From positions 682,001 through 746,000 of the forward strand of contig NZ_FMZH01000002.1 of assembly GCF_900101435.1 (NCBI RefSeq): DNA of 64,000 nt, read 5' to 3'. The notes under the pieces were generated by a model. The model saw only the letters and a list, made by a program, of their open reading frames with translations, searched no databases and was not told the origin of the DNA. The stretch's first letter is position 1; each line of letters begins with the position of its first letter. The position numbers and the translations under genes are program-made. Source of the DNA: Pedobacter soli (lineage in GTDB: Bacteria; Bacteroidota; Bacteroidia; Sphingobacteriales; Sphingobacteriaceae). Positions 36,477 through 44,464 of this stretch are shown here, in pieces.

Positions 36477-36507
36477 AAAGCTTCAGAGAAATCTGGAGCT
36501 TTTTTGT
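36477..36507 (+). terminator. Intrinsic terminator after tRNA-Arg
   Basis: AAGCTTCAGA and TCTGGAGCTT pair with one mismatch around a GAAA loop, followed by TTTTTT. Confidence 0.8.
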
Positions 36508-36539
36508 TTTGCTGATTTTCTTTGGCAAAATTGATTAGC

Positions 36540-36559
36540 CTGAATGCTGCGATTAATTA
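36540..36559. repeat. Left copy of the 20-bp direct repeat bounding the island
   Basis: CTGAATGCTGCGATTAATTA occurs here and, identical, at 51353-51372. No other copy was noticed in the window. It overlaps the 3' end of a 68-aa ORF. The tRNA gene ends 68 nt before it, so the repeat is not the tRNA 3' end. It may be a recombination core or target duplication. Confidence 0.8.
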
Positions 36560-36759
36560 GGATCAAGTGGAAAAAGGTGTTGATCTACCAGCTGGCTAAT
36601 CTCTTTCAGTTCCGCTTCGAGCCTTAGAATAGCATTTTCGTATTCCCTTTTGATCTGCTGATATTCTTCTGTAGATATGGTGCGTATTTCACTGAAACTA
36701 TCCACCTTGTTTCGGGCTAAGCTTTCTACATGAGATGATCGTGAGTTCGCCCAGACCAT
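36553..36759 (-). CDS. Short coiled-coil ORF, possibly a fragment
   Basis: A 68-aa ORF starting 'MVWANSRSSHVESLARNKVD'. Residues 28-57 ('ISTEEYQQIKREYENAILRL' and 'EAELKEIS') look like a coiled coil resembling the linker of Bacteroidota serine recombinases. That match is from memory of the pattern and could be chance. Its stop codon lies in the left direct repeat. It may be a relic of the enzyme that moved the island, or not a gene. Confidence 0.35.
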   Translation of the reverse strand: MVWANSRSSHVESLARNKVDSFSEIRTISTEEYQQIKREYENAILRLEAELKEISQLVDQHLFPLDPN

Positions 36760-37044
36760 TAAATTTTGCTATCTCCGCGATATTTTATATTCAATAGGGC
36801 GGACTTCATGTTAGTCTTTTGCAGCACTCAAGCCTCGGCTTGAATGGTTCTTGACGGTACCTCACTCAAAAGCATTGGAGTTCGTCTTATTGGTGTCTCA
36901 CCAATCTGGTTTCCACTTGCTTTTAGGGTACATCGTTTTACATAAAATTACCGTTTATGAAAACGAACAAATTAACCGCCATCAATTGTGATCACTTCAA
37001 GGATTGATAAAAGATTATTCCCTACAAAATGTAAACCGGAGCGT

Positions 37045-37110
37045 ATGGACGCAAATGAAAAGTTTCCTTTTGACTGGCTGTATGCTATTAAGCCTAAGAA
37101 TCCTGTTTGA
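37045..37110 (+). CDS. Possible 21-aa leader peptide upstream of the TlpA/SusCD genes
   Basis: ATG at 37045 reads 'MDANEKFPFDWLYAIKPKNP' plus Val, then TGA. GGAG lies 5 nt upstream. The stop is 8 nt before the terminator-like stem. The sequence is not low complexity, but a 21-codon ORF can arise by chance, so I treat this as tentative. Confidence 0.25.
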   Translation: MDANEKFPFDWLYAIKPKNPV

Positions 37111-37117
37111 GGGATGG

Positions 37118-37188
37118 CAGGGCAGGCGGGACCTAAATGGTTAATGATTCTTATGGGTTCTTTAATAATGCAGCCTGCCCTGTTTTTT
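37118..37188 (+). terminator. Terminator-like stem at the island's left edge
   Basis: CAGGGCAGGC (37118-37127) is exactly complementary to GCCTGCCCTG (37173-37182), followed by TTTTTT. The 45-nt loop is unusual; it also contains GATTCTT, complementary to AAGAATC at 37096-37102. It could end a small RNA starting upstream. Confidence 0.5.
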
Positions 37189-37249
37189 GCTTTTGGGCTT
37201 TAGCTTCTGGCGCTAAAAAAAATCATTAAAGCTTTTTGACATCGATTCA

Positions 37250-37525
37250 ATGAGTTCACCTTTATATTCTTCTGGAAAACCTGCTTTAAAATCAGCCCAA
37301 CAGGCACTTGAGGTATTTTGTGAAAGTTATAGTTTAGAAAAGGTGAAACTTGTGCTGCTGGAGGTGTTTCAAGGATATGTCCTTAATGATAAAAAAGGTT
37401 TTCTGGAACTGGGTATCAGTGAACAGGAGGTCGGTGAGGTTTTCGATGGGCTGATCGAACTGGTCGGAGCGGTACAGACGTTGGTTGAGCAGGGTGAGAC
37501 TAATGGGCTTGGTTCGGAGGCTTAA
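37250..37525 (+). CDS. Hypothetical 91-aa protein at the start of the TlpA/SusCD unit
   Basis: No known family is evident. It is acidic, with a Ser/Tyr-rich start ('MSSPLYSSGKPALKSA') and an alpha-helical remainder ('VKLVLLEVFQGYVLNDKKGF', 'FDGLIELVGAVQTLVEQGE'). There is no signal peptide, so it is cytoplasmic. It precedes the TlpA gene by 50 nt on the same strand. Confidence 0.6.
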   Translation: MSSPLYSSGKPALKSAQQALEVFCESYSLEKVKLVLLEVFQGYVLNDKKGFLELGISEQEVGEVFDGLIELVGAVQTLVEQGETNGLGSEA

Positions 37526-37575
37526 GGACAGATTACAGTTTAATTTCTAATTTTTTACGGTTTAAATCAATCAAA

Positions 37576-38904
37576 ATGAAGCTGAAATTATGCTTCCTGC
37601 TATTGCTATGTCCTTTTTTATGGGGCTATGCTCAGGATAATAAAATATCGGTTACTTCTACGGCTTCGGGTAAGGTTGGGATAGTGATCGGACAGCCGGT
37701 GCTGGAGGTAGTGATACAGAATGTTTCGGGGCTTGATAGCGCCGGGCGCAATTTTAAGCCGGTGCTGTTTTCTGCTTTTAAGGGTAAGCTGGTGATCCTG
37801 GATTTTTGGGCGAGCTATTGCGTACCCTGTATTACCAGTTTCCCGAAAATGAAAATGTTGCAGGAGAAATATCAGAACGATTTGCAGGTGATCCTGGTGA
37901 ATAACGAACCTGTAGGTAGGGCAAAGGTTTTTTTGCAGAAAAGGAGAAAAGAATATGGCGAAGCTTTTATTTCTGTATTTGCCGATACAGTGCTGAATAA
38001 AATGTTTCCACACCGTACCATACCCCACTATGTATGGATCGGCAGGGAGGGCAGGGTGCTGGCGATAACAGGCGAGGAGGAACTGGAGGAAGAGAAGTTG
38101 CTACAGGCTATGGCGGGTGAGGGTTATAGGTTCGTCAATAAAAAGAATATTGATCCGGCTTTGCCTTTGTTCAGTTCAGCAGATTTTCCTGCTGACAGTT
38201 TGGTTCGCTATAGCCTGTTGACTAAAGGGCGGGTTTCAGGGTTGGCCAGCGGTACGCAATTTCGAAAGTCAAAATCTTCAGGCGTGCTGGTGGGGCGTGC
38301 TTTTACCAATACTGATTTTTTTAGCCTTTATGGTACTGTTGGCAGGGTGCTGAAGCGTGCAGAGGGGCAGCGATTTTCTGATAAACAGATCAGGTATTTA
38401 GGGGCGGATTCGCTGGGGTTTACTGGTGATAACTACAATTATGAGTTTGTGGTACCTGAATGGTTATCTGCCAGGTTGTACCCCATGATGCTGGATGACC
38501 TGAATACCTATTCTCCATATGTAGGCAGTTTCGGAGCTGAAGTGGCTGATTGCCTTGTTCTTGAGCGTTTTGATGGTCCGGAGGTTCGCTTGATCCGAAG
38601 TGTTGATGAGGGAGTTTTGGGTGGCCCCAATTATGATAGCGGCAATAAGAATAAGTTAAGCTTGAAAAATGTTTCTGTCGAAGTGCTAGTCGATCATCTG
38701 GAAAACTTCGCCTGGAACAGGGTTCCGGTTATCAATGAAACGGGGATCAGTGATCGCATATGGATTGCGATTAGGGAAACCGCTGATCTAAAGCAGGTAA
38801 ATGCGGGGCTTCGGCAGTACGGGCTGCGCCTGCGTCCGGCGAAGAAAAAAATGGAGGTAATGGTGATCCGAGACCAGATTAAGCAAACTAAACTAATGAA
38901 TTGA
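37576..38904 (+). CDS. TlpA-like thioredoxin-domain protein with TIGR03435-like C-terminus
   Basis: The 442-aa exported protein has a signal peptide (cut near 'WGYAQD', residue 20). A thioredoxin domain (about 60-180) has the catalytic pair C82/C85 in 'ILDFWASYCVPCITSF'. The C-terminal ~100 residues ('NVSVEVLVDHLENF', 'RVPVINETGISDRIWIA', 'LRQYGLRLRPAKKKMEVMVI') resemble the TIGR03435 domain of Bacteroidota and Acidobacteria. It likely handles disulfides in the periplasm. The SusC gene starts two bases after its stop, so they are co-transcribed. Confidence 0.85.
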   Translation: MKLKLCFLLLLCPFLWGYAQDNKISVTSTASGKVGIVIGQPVLEVVIQNVSGLDSAGRNFKPVLFSAFKGKLVILDFWASYCVPCITSFPKMKMLQEKYQNDLQVILVNNEPVGRAKVFLQKRRKEYGEAFISVFADTVLNKMFPHRTIPHYVWIGREGRVLAITGEEELEEEKLLQAMAGEGYRFVNKKNIDPALPLFSSADFPADSLVRYSLLTKGRVSGLASGTQFRKSKSSGVLVGRAFTNTDFFSLYGTVGRVLKRAEGQRFSDKQIRYLGADSLGFTGDNYNYEFVVPEWLSARLYPMMLDDLNTYSPYVGSFGAEVADCLVLERFDGPEVRLIRSVDEGVLGGPNYDSGNKNKLSLKNVSVEVLVDHLENFAWNRVPVINETGISDRIWIAIRETADLKQVNAGLRQYGLRLRPAKKKMEVMVIRDQIKQTKLMN

Positions 38905-38905
38905 A

Positions 38906-41900
38906 ATGACGAAAATATATATACTAATTTTTTTGATGGGATTTTGCCCGGTAATAGCCTTTGGGCAGGTAGTCTTTGGCGGAAAAATTTTAAGTGCTGC
39001 TGATAGCATTGCCGTTCCTGCCAATGTCGAGCTTATGGGTGCTGATGGGCTGGTACGTAAATTACAGGCAGATAGAAACGGGATCTTTTCTGTTAGTGTG
39101 CCTGGTGGTACTTACCGTTTTGTGGCCACTGCGGTGGGGTTTAAAGCCTACGCAGTTACTGTCTCTATTCCGCTGCCAAAGGGATTTGTCGTGAGCCTGC
39201 TTCCGGCGGATAACCAGTTAGGGGAAGTAACGGTTAGCACGGGTTACCAGGTGCTGGACAGGACGCGGGCCACAGGATCTTTTGATAAACTGGATAAGAC
39301 CAGGCTGGATCAGCAGGTAGGTAAGAACCTACTCGACAGGTTGGAAGCCATCGGCAACGGGCTAACTTTTGACAGGAGTACCTCAGCTACGGGGAAGTTT
39401 TCTATACGCGGTACCAGTACCATCCGCGGGCCAAGAGATCCGCTGATTGTGGTGGATGATTTTCCTTATTCTGGTGATTTATCAAATATCAATCCTGAAG
39501 ATGTGGAGAGCATAACGGTTTTAAAGGATGCTGCCGCAGCATCCATCTGGGGTACCCGCGCGGGAAACGGGGTGATTGTGATTACTACCAAAAAAGGCAA
39601 GAAGAATACGCCCCTTTCGGCCAGCTTTTCAGCTAGCTCGGCTTTTGTGCAGAAGCCTGATCTGCGTTACGAGCAGCGTATTTCCTCTGCCGATGCACTT
39701 GATGTAGAGCAGTTTTTATTCGGCAAGGGTTATTATACCAGCCAGATTAATTCCTCGCAGAAGTCTGCCTTAACGCCATTTGTAGAGCTGCTGATTTTGA
39801 ATGCCTCGGGTAAATTGTCTGATACTGATTTGGCACTAGCCAAGACAGGCTTTGCCGCACACGATGTTTATGAAGATTTTGACCGCTATGTGTACAAAAC
39901 CGGAGTCAACCAGCAATATGCACTTTCGCTGTCGGGAGGGGGTGAAAAGCATTCCTGGCTGGTTTCTTCAGGCTATAACCGAAATATAGATAATCTGGAT
40001 GGGGAGAACGCGAGACAGAACTTGCGACTGAGCAACAGTTTTGCGCTGCTGCGCAACCTGAACCTGAATACCGTGTTCAGCTATACGGGAGGCAAAGTTA
40101 GAGCGGGGCGGCCGGGCATTGGCGGCATATTGAGTACATCTTCACTTTATCCTTATGCTGCCTTTGCCGATGCTAACGGAAACCCTTTGCCCATAACCAA
40201 AAATTATCGCTCTGGTTATCTTTCCTCGCCAGCAATAGCACAGCTATTGGACTGGTCATATTACCCGCTTCTGGATAATCAATACACCGATAATGTAACC
40301 AGGCTTACTGACCTGGTGGCCAGTTTCGATCTGGGTTATAAACTGCCACTGGGTTTTAAAGCTTCGCTTAAATACAATATCGAAGAGCAGCGGACCAACA
40401 GGGAAATTTTGCAGCAGCTGGGAAGTTATTACACCCGGAACCTGATTAATAGTTTTGCGCAATTAGGCAGCGGTGGGGTAGTAAGTTATCCTGTTCCAAT
40501 AGGCGCTATTGTTGACAGGAACGAGGGGCGCCTGCGGTCTGAGCAGTATAGGGGACAGCTTGATTTTAACAGGGCATGGTCTTCGCACCGGCTGGATGCT
40601 TTGATCGGGGTAGAGTGGAGGAAGGCACAATCAACAGGGGTATCGGGCAGGATGTATGGTGTAGATACCGATAAGCTCACCACAGGGCCGATTGATTATA
40701 CCCGCACTTTCCCCAACTCGGTTAGCGGAAGTCTGGCTTACATTCCTGATGGTAACGGGCTGAGCCAGGTGGCCAATAATTACTTTTCGCAGTTCGTGAA
40801 TATGGCCTATACGTTTAAAGATACCTATACGCTCTCGGCAAGCGCAAGGGCCGATGCTTCTAACCTCTTTGGTGTTGCTACCAATGATAAGTGGAAACCT
40901 TTATGGTCGGTAGGAGTGGCCTGGGATATTTCCAGGATGTCTTTTTTCAATTTGGGATTTGTAGACCAGCTGAAAGTAAGGTCCACCCTGGGTTTCAGTG
41001 GCAATGCCGATCCTTCCATGAGCGGAGTGAATACCATCCGCTACCAGGTTAATTCACCTTACACGCAATCGCCATATGCCATTTTTGACAAATATGCCAA
41101 CCCTGAGCTGAGGTGGGAATCGGTTAGGATGCTGAACGTAGGCCTGGATTTTGGTTTGCTGAAAGGGAGGCTTTCGGGGAGTGTAGAATATTACAGCAAA
41201 CATGCGTCTGATCTTTTCGGGGTGTACCCGGTAGATTATACCACCGGGGTAGGAACTACGGTATTGCGCAACGTTGCCGGAATTAAAGGTAGCGGTGTGG
41301 ATTTGCAGTTGAGTGGCCGGATTTTGCAGGGCGGTTTAACCTGGAGTTCCACGCTTAACCTTTCTTGGTACCGCGATAAAATAGCTAAGTATTACCTTCC
41401 ATCGGTACAAGGGAGCAATTTTTTGCAGTCTAATGCAGTGGTTTCGGGTGTAGAAGGTTTGCCTGTATATTCGATTTTCTCATACCGCTGGGAGGGCCTC
41501 GATTCCGCTACGGGCGAACCGATGGGATTTGTAAATGGCCAGCCCAGTAAGGCGTACAGCAGTATCATCAGCGGTACAAAACTTACTGACCTGGTTTTTC
41601 ACGGTTCTGCGCTGCCCAGGTATTTCGGCAATATGGTAAACGACTTTGGTTTTAAGAGATTTACCCTGTCTGTAGCGCTCAGTTTTAAGTTTGATTATTA
41701 TTTCAGGCGCAGGGGTATTGACTATACCAGTCTGTTTGCAAGCGGTAGTGGGCATGCCGATTTTAGTGACCGCTGGAAAAGTCCGGGTGATGAAGCTTTT
41801 ACCCAGGTGCCCTCAATGCCCTATCCCATTTCAAGCAGCAGGGAATCTTTCTACCGCTTTGCTGAAGTACTCATTGACAGGGGTGACCATATCCGGATAC

Positions 41901-42103
41901 AATACATCAACCTCGATTATGCTTTTGATAGATCCCTTGCAAAAAAAATCGGTTTAAAAACGCTGAATGTATTTGCCAGCCTGGCTAACGTTGGGATCAT
42001 TTACAGGGCAAATAAACACCAACTCGACCCTGAATATGTAACGAGTAGCTTTAACTTACCTCCGGGCCAAACCCTGGCTTTCGGCTTAAGGGCGAGCCTT
42101 TAA
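38906..42103 (+). CDS. SusC/RagA-family TonB-dependent outer-membrane transporter
   Basis: A 1065-aa protein: signal peptide (to about 'IAFGQV', 20), a carboxypeptidase-regulatory-like domain (about 22-95), plug with 'KFSIRGTSTIRGPRDPLIVV' and 'NPEDVESITVLKDAAAASIW', then a 22-strand barrel to the final 'AFGLRASL'. SusC proteins import substrates bound by a partner SusD; RagA-type members import peptides. The SusD gene follows 6 nt later. The region looks more G+C-rich in codon choice than the flanking ilv genes. Confidence 0.95.
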   Translation: MTKIYILIFLMGFCPVIAFGQVVFGGKILSAADSIAVPANVELMGADGLVRKLQADRNGIFSVSVPGGTYRFVATAVGFKAYAVTVSIPLPKGFVVSLLPADNQLGEVTVSTGYQVLDRTRATGSFDKLDKTRLDQQVGKNLLDRLEAIGNGLTFDRSTSATGKFSIRGTSTIRGPRDPLIVVDDFPYSGDLSNINPEDVESITVLKDAAAASIWGTRAGNGVIVITTKKGKKNTPLSASFSASSAFVQKPDLRYEQRISSADALDVEQFLFGKGYYTSQINSSQKSALTPFVELLILNASGKLSDTDLALAKTGFAAHDVYEDFDRYVYKTGVNQQYALSLSGGGEKHSWLVSSGYNRNIDNLDGENARQNLRLSNSFALLRNLNLNTVFSYTGGKVRAGRPGIGGILSTSSLYPYAAFADANGNPLPITKNYRSGYLSSPAIAQLLDWSYYPLLDNQYTDNVTRLTDLVASFDLGYKLPLGFKASLKYNIEEQRTNREILQQLGSYYTRNLINSFAQLGSGGVVSYPVPIGAIVDRNEGRLRSEQYRGQLDFNRAWSSHRLDALIGVEWRKAQSTGVSGRMYGVDTDKLTTGPIDYTRTFPNSVSGSLAYIPDGNGLSQVANNYFSQFVNMAYTFKDTYTLSASARADASNLFGVATNDKWKPLWSVGVAWDISRMSFFNLGFVDQLKVRSTLGFSGNADPSMSGVNTIRYQVNSPYTQSPYAIFDKYANPELRWESVRMLNVGLDFGLLKGRLSGSVEYYSKHASDLFGVYPVDYTTGVGTTVLRNVAGIKGSGVDLQLSGRILQGGLTWSSTLNLSWYRDKIAKYYLPSVQGSNFLQSNAVVSGVEGLPVYSIFSYRWEGLDSATGEPMGFVNGQPSKAYSSIISGTKLTDLVFHGSALPRYFGNMVNDFGFKRFTLSVALSFKFDYYFRRRGIDYTSLFASGSGHADFSDRWKSPGDEAFTQVPSMPYPISSSRESFYRFAEVLIDRGDHIRIQYINLDYAFDRSLAKKIGLKTLNVFASLANVGIIYRANKHQLDPEYVTSSFNLPPGQTLAFGLRASL

Positions 42104-42108
42104 AATTT

Positions 42109-43467
42109 ATGATCATGAAAAAGAGAAACTATTTGGGATATTGCCTATTACTGGCTGTTATATTTGTTGGGATTTCAGGCTGTCAGCAGCTTTTGGATGA
42201 AAAACCCGATCGGCGTCTGGTGATACCTTCAACCCTGGTCGATTTCCAGGCACTGATGGATAATTTCGGGGTGCTGACTGCCAACGATTTGATCTCAGCG
42301 GAAATATCGGCTGATGATTATTATCTTACCGACGCCGACCTTGCGGCACTGCCAAGCGAATATGAGCGCAGGATGTACAGCTGGCAAAAGGATAATCTTT
42401 TTGAACCGGGAAGCAATGATTGGGCTTATTTGTATAAAGCTGTATATTCATGCAATGCTGTACTGGAGGGCTTGGAAGCATCCACAATTGTCAGGGATGC
42501 TGGGTTTGATAATGTAAAAGGTCAGGCACTGGTATACCGCGCCAAGTGCTTTTTGCAGGGGCTGGGTGTCTGGGCAAAGGCTTACCAGGTTTCATCTACT
42601 GCAGATCTGGGTATCCCTTTGCGACCCAATGCCGATTTCAATACCCCCTCTATAAGGGCTACCGTACAGGAAGGTTACCTAAAGGTACTCACTGATCTAA
42701 AAGCTGCGGTACCGCTTTTGCCAGAGAAAGCATTAAGTGCAACCAGGCCATCAAAAGCGAGTGCCTATGGGCTTCTGGCGCGTGCTTTTTTATACATGGG
42801 CGATTATCAGGCAGCTGAAAATTATGCAGATTCCTGCCTTCGCATTAATGGGGTGCTTTTGGATTACAATAAATTCAATAAAGCAGACCGCTATCCGGTG
42901 GCGCTTTTTAATCCTGAAGTGGTTTTTAACACGTTTGTTCCGCCTTCAACCATTGTAAGCAGCACCAGGGCAAAGATTGTTCCCCAGCTTTTGCAGGCCT
43001 ACCAGGCTGATGACTTAAGAAAGCAGATATTTTATTTTGAGAGCGGTGGCGCTTATTATTTTAAAGGCACCTATTTCCAGCCCGCACTTTTTTTCGGCCT
43101 GGCCAGCGATGAGATGTACCTCACGCTTGCCGAGTGTCAGGTAAGGAACGGAAAAACAGACCTTGGCATGCAAACCCTGAACAAGCTTTTGGTGACCAGG
43201 TTTAAAACCGGAACATTTGTGCCTTTAGTAGCAAGTGATAAAGCAGTAGCACTGGATATAGTATTAAGCGAAAGAAGGAAAGAGCTGGTAATGAGGGGGC
43301 TGAGGTGGATGGATGTTAAGCGTTTGAATGCTGATGGTAGAGGAATTGTGCTGAAGCGTACCACAGGGGGGATTGATTACTCATTGACACCAAATGATAA
43401 GCGGTATGCACTGCCGCTGCCTGAAGATATTATTGCGTTAACGGGAATGGTCCAGAATGAGCGGTAA
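42109..43467 (+). CDS. SusD/RagB-family outer-membrane lipoprotein
   Basis: The 452-aa surface lipoprotein partner of the SusC transporter. The lipobox is 'VGISGCQQ' with C25 as the acyl site, followed by a RagB/SusD fold rich in TPR-like helices ('SKASAYGLLARAFLYMGDYQ', 'LSERRKELVMRGLRWMDVKR'). An inner ATG at 42115 is possible. The substrate is not visible; the neighbouring LanB and thioredoxin genes suggest a peptide. Confidence 0.94.
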   Translation: MIMKKRNYLGYCLLLAVIFVGISGCQQLLDEKPDRRLVIPSTLVDFQALMDNFGVLTANDLISAEISADDYYLTDADLAALPSEYERRMYSWQKDNLFEPGSNDWAYLYKAVYSCNAVLEGLEASTIVRDAGFDNVKGQALVYRAKCFLQGLGVWAKAYQVSSTADLGIPLRPNADFNTPSIRATVQEGYLKVLTDLKAAVPLLPEKALSATRPSKASAYGLLARAFLYMGDYQAAENYADSCLRINGVLLDYNKFNKADRYPVALFNPEVVFNTFVPPSTIVSSTRAKIVPQLLQAYQADDLRKQIFYFESGGAYYFKGTYFQPALFFGLASDEMYLTLAECQVRNGKTDLGMQTLNKLLVTRFKTGTFVPLVASDKAVALDIVLSERRKELVMRGLRWMDVKRLNADGRGIVLKRTTGGIDYSLTPNDKRYALPLPEDIIALTGMVQNER

Positions 43468-43469
43468 AC

Positions 43470-43503
43470 AAAGGGCCTGGATGATTTAACCAGGCCCTTT
43501 TCC
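43470..43503. terminator. Bidirectional terminator between SusD and DUF6520-like genes
   Basis: AAAGGGCCTGG (43470-43480) pairs exactly with CCAGGCCCTTT (43490-43500), flanked by A- and T-rich ends. It ends the SusCD unit and the convergent gene. Confidence 0.8.
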
Positions 43504-43505
43504 TC

Positions 43506-43829
43506 TTACAGTGCACGTTTGGCTGGAGCTCCATCCCTTACATCAGCTGCATTGCTGCCGTAAGTATCCTCAATGTACTGGGTCAGCTTTTCCTGTGTAT
43601 CGATCGTTTCCGGTGTAGTCAGGTAACAAGGTGCTGCAGTGCCCGAATTACAGCTGGTAGGCGGACTCATGGTAGTAGAATATTTATGGCCATCTGTTGC
43701 GTCGGATAGCTGGGTGCCAACAAAATTCCACTGGATATCTGCTTTGGCAGATTTGAATGCGCTGGTGGTAATGGTTAGGCCGAACCCCAATACAAGGGCT
43801 GCAAGGCCAAGGTTGAATTTTTTTAACAT
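43506..43829 (-). CDS. DUF6520-like small exported protein
   Basis: A 107-aa protein with an N-terminal signal ('LGLAALVLGFGLTITTSAF') and a polar mature part with two Cys ('PPTSCNSGTAAPCYLTTPE') and an acidic tail. The pattern matches the DUF6520 family, which is often next to MauE/DoxX genes in Bacteroidota, as it is here. Its function is unknown. The mature Cys pair could form a disulfide handled by the neighbouring TlpA/MauE proteins. Confidence 0.65.
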   Translation of the reverse strand: MLKKFNLGLAALVLGFGLTITTSAFKSAKADIQWNFVGTQLSDATDGHKYSTTMSPPTSCNSGTAAPCYLTTPETIDTQEKLTQYIEDTYGSNAADVRDGAPAKRAL

Positions 43830-43950
43830 AGTATTTAGTTTTTTAAAATGATCTCCCTAAGGGAGGATAAATGAAGTCGATCTGGTTAGATGGTCTCTTG
43901 ATCGGTTGATTTTTGCTGTATTGGATAGGACCAATATCCGGGTCTGTTGA

Positions 43951-44376
43951 TTACTCTTTGTCACGGACCTCCTGCTTTAAGTGAATAGTTAAGCTAGTTA
44001 TCGCTAGTGTGGTGAATACAAGGTTAAAAATGAGGTGCGATTTCCATCCGAGGCCATTTAATACTCCGCCACAGCTGCAGGGTGTCTTGCTGAAATAACC
44101 TGCCAGTACAAGCGCGATGTAGCCGGTGAAAGCTAGCAGCAGTAAAGTTGAACCCAGCAGACCAAGTATCACGGTCCTTTTGAAACATAGCAACAGAGCG
44201 GTAACAAGTTCTGCCGGGATCAAAAAATACAATAGAAAATCTGCCAGCCAGCCTGGAAAAGCCTGGTTGTGGAGCTGCTCATCAAAAGTTGTAATGGTGA
44301 AGAGTTTACTGAACGCCGCATAACTAAATAACAGTACGAGCAGTGGCGGCACGGTTAATTTGAAGATTGTTTTCAT
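43951..44376 (-). CDS. MauE/DoxX-family redox-associated membrane protein
   Basis: About 141 aa with four hydrophobic helices and a loop 'YFSKTPCSCGGVLNGLGW' carrying a CSC motif, typical of MauE/DoxX proteins thought to shuttle electrons across the inner membrane for thiol chemistry. The start at 44376 ('MKTIFKL') is preferred over 44397. It is divergent from the LanB gene and co-directional with the DUF6520-like gene. Confidence 0.85.
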   Translation of the reverse strand: MKTIFKLTVPPLLVLLFSYAAFSKLFTITTFDEQLHNQAFPGWLADFLLYFLIPAELVTALLLCFKRTVILGLLGSTLLLLAFTGYIALVLAGYFSKTPCSCGGVLNGLGWKSHLIFNLVFTTLAITSLTIHLKQEVRDKE

Positions 44377-44434
44377 GATAGACGAATTATGAAACAAATT
44401 AATGGGGATTAGAAAAGTTAAAACAGTATGAGAT

Positions 44435-44447
44435 GGGTATTATACCC
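44435..44447. promoter_or_regulatory. Perfect palindrome GGGTAT-T-ATACCC
   Basis: The 13-bp palindrome with a single central base lies in the 88-bp divergent gap between the MauE and LanB genes, 18 nt before the LanB ATG. The position suits an operator for the island's LytTR regulator or another repressor, but no second copy was found to support it. Confidence 0.35.
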
Positions 44448-44464
44448 TTTTAAACAAGGATGAG

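Larger units (their letters stand above)
36760..37249. other. Gene-free island edge with several hairpins
   Basis: In these 490 nt I find no ORF above 25 codons that convinces. There are perfect palindromes TCAAGCC-TC-GGCTTGA (36828-36843) and ATTGGTG-TCT-CACCAAT (36889-36905), a 21-codon ORF (37045-37110) and a terminator-like stem (37118-37188). The stretch could hold a structured RNA or transfer/recombination sites. Confidence 0.5.

Noticed and set aside
36398..36559. tRNA-Arg 3' end as the island attachment site
   Set aside because: The 20-bp repeat starts 69 bp after the tRNA end and is not part of it, and no tRNA fragment is seen at the right end.
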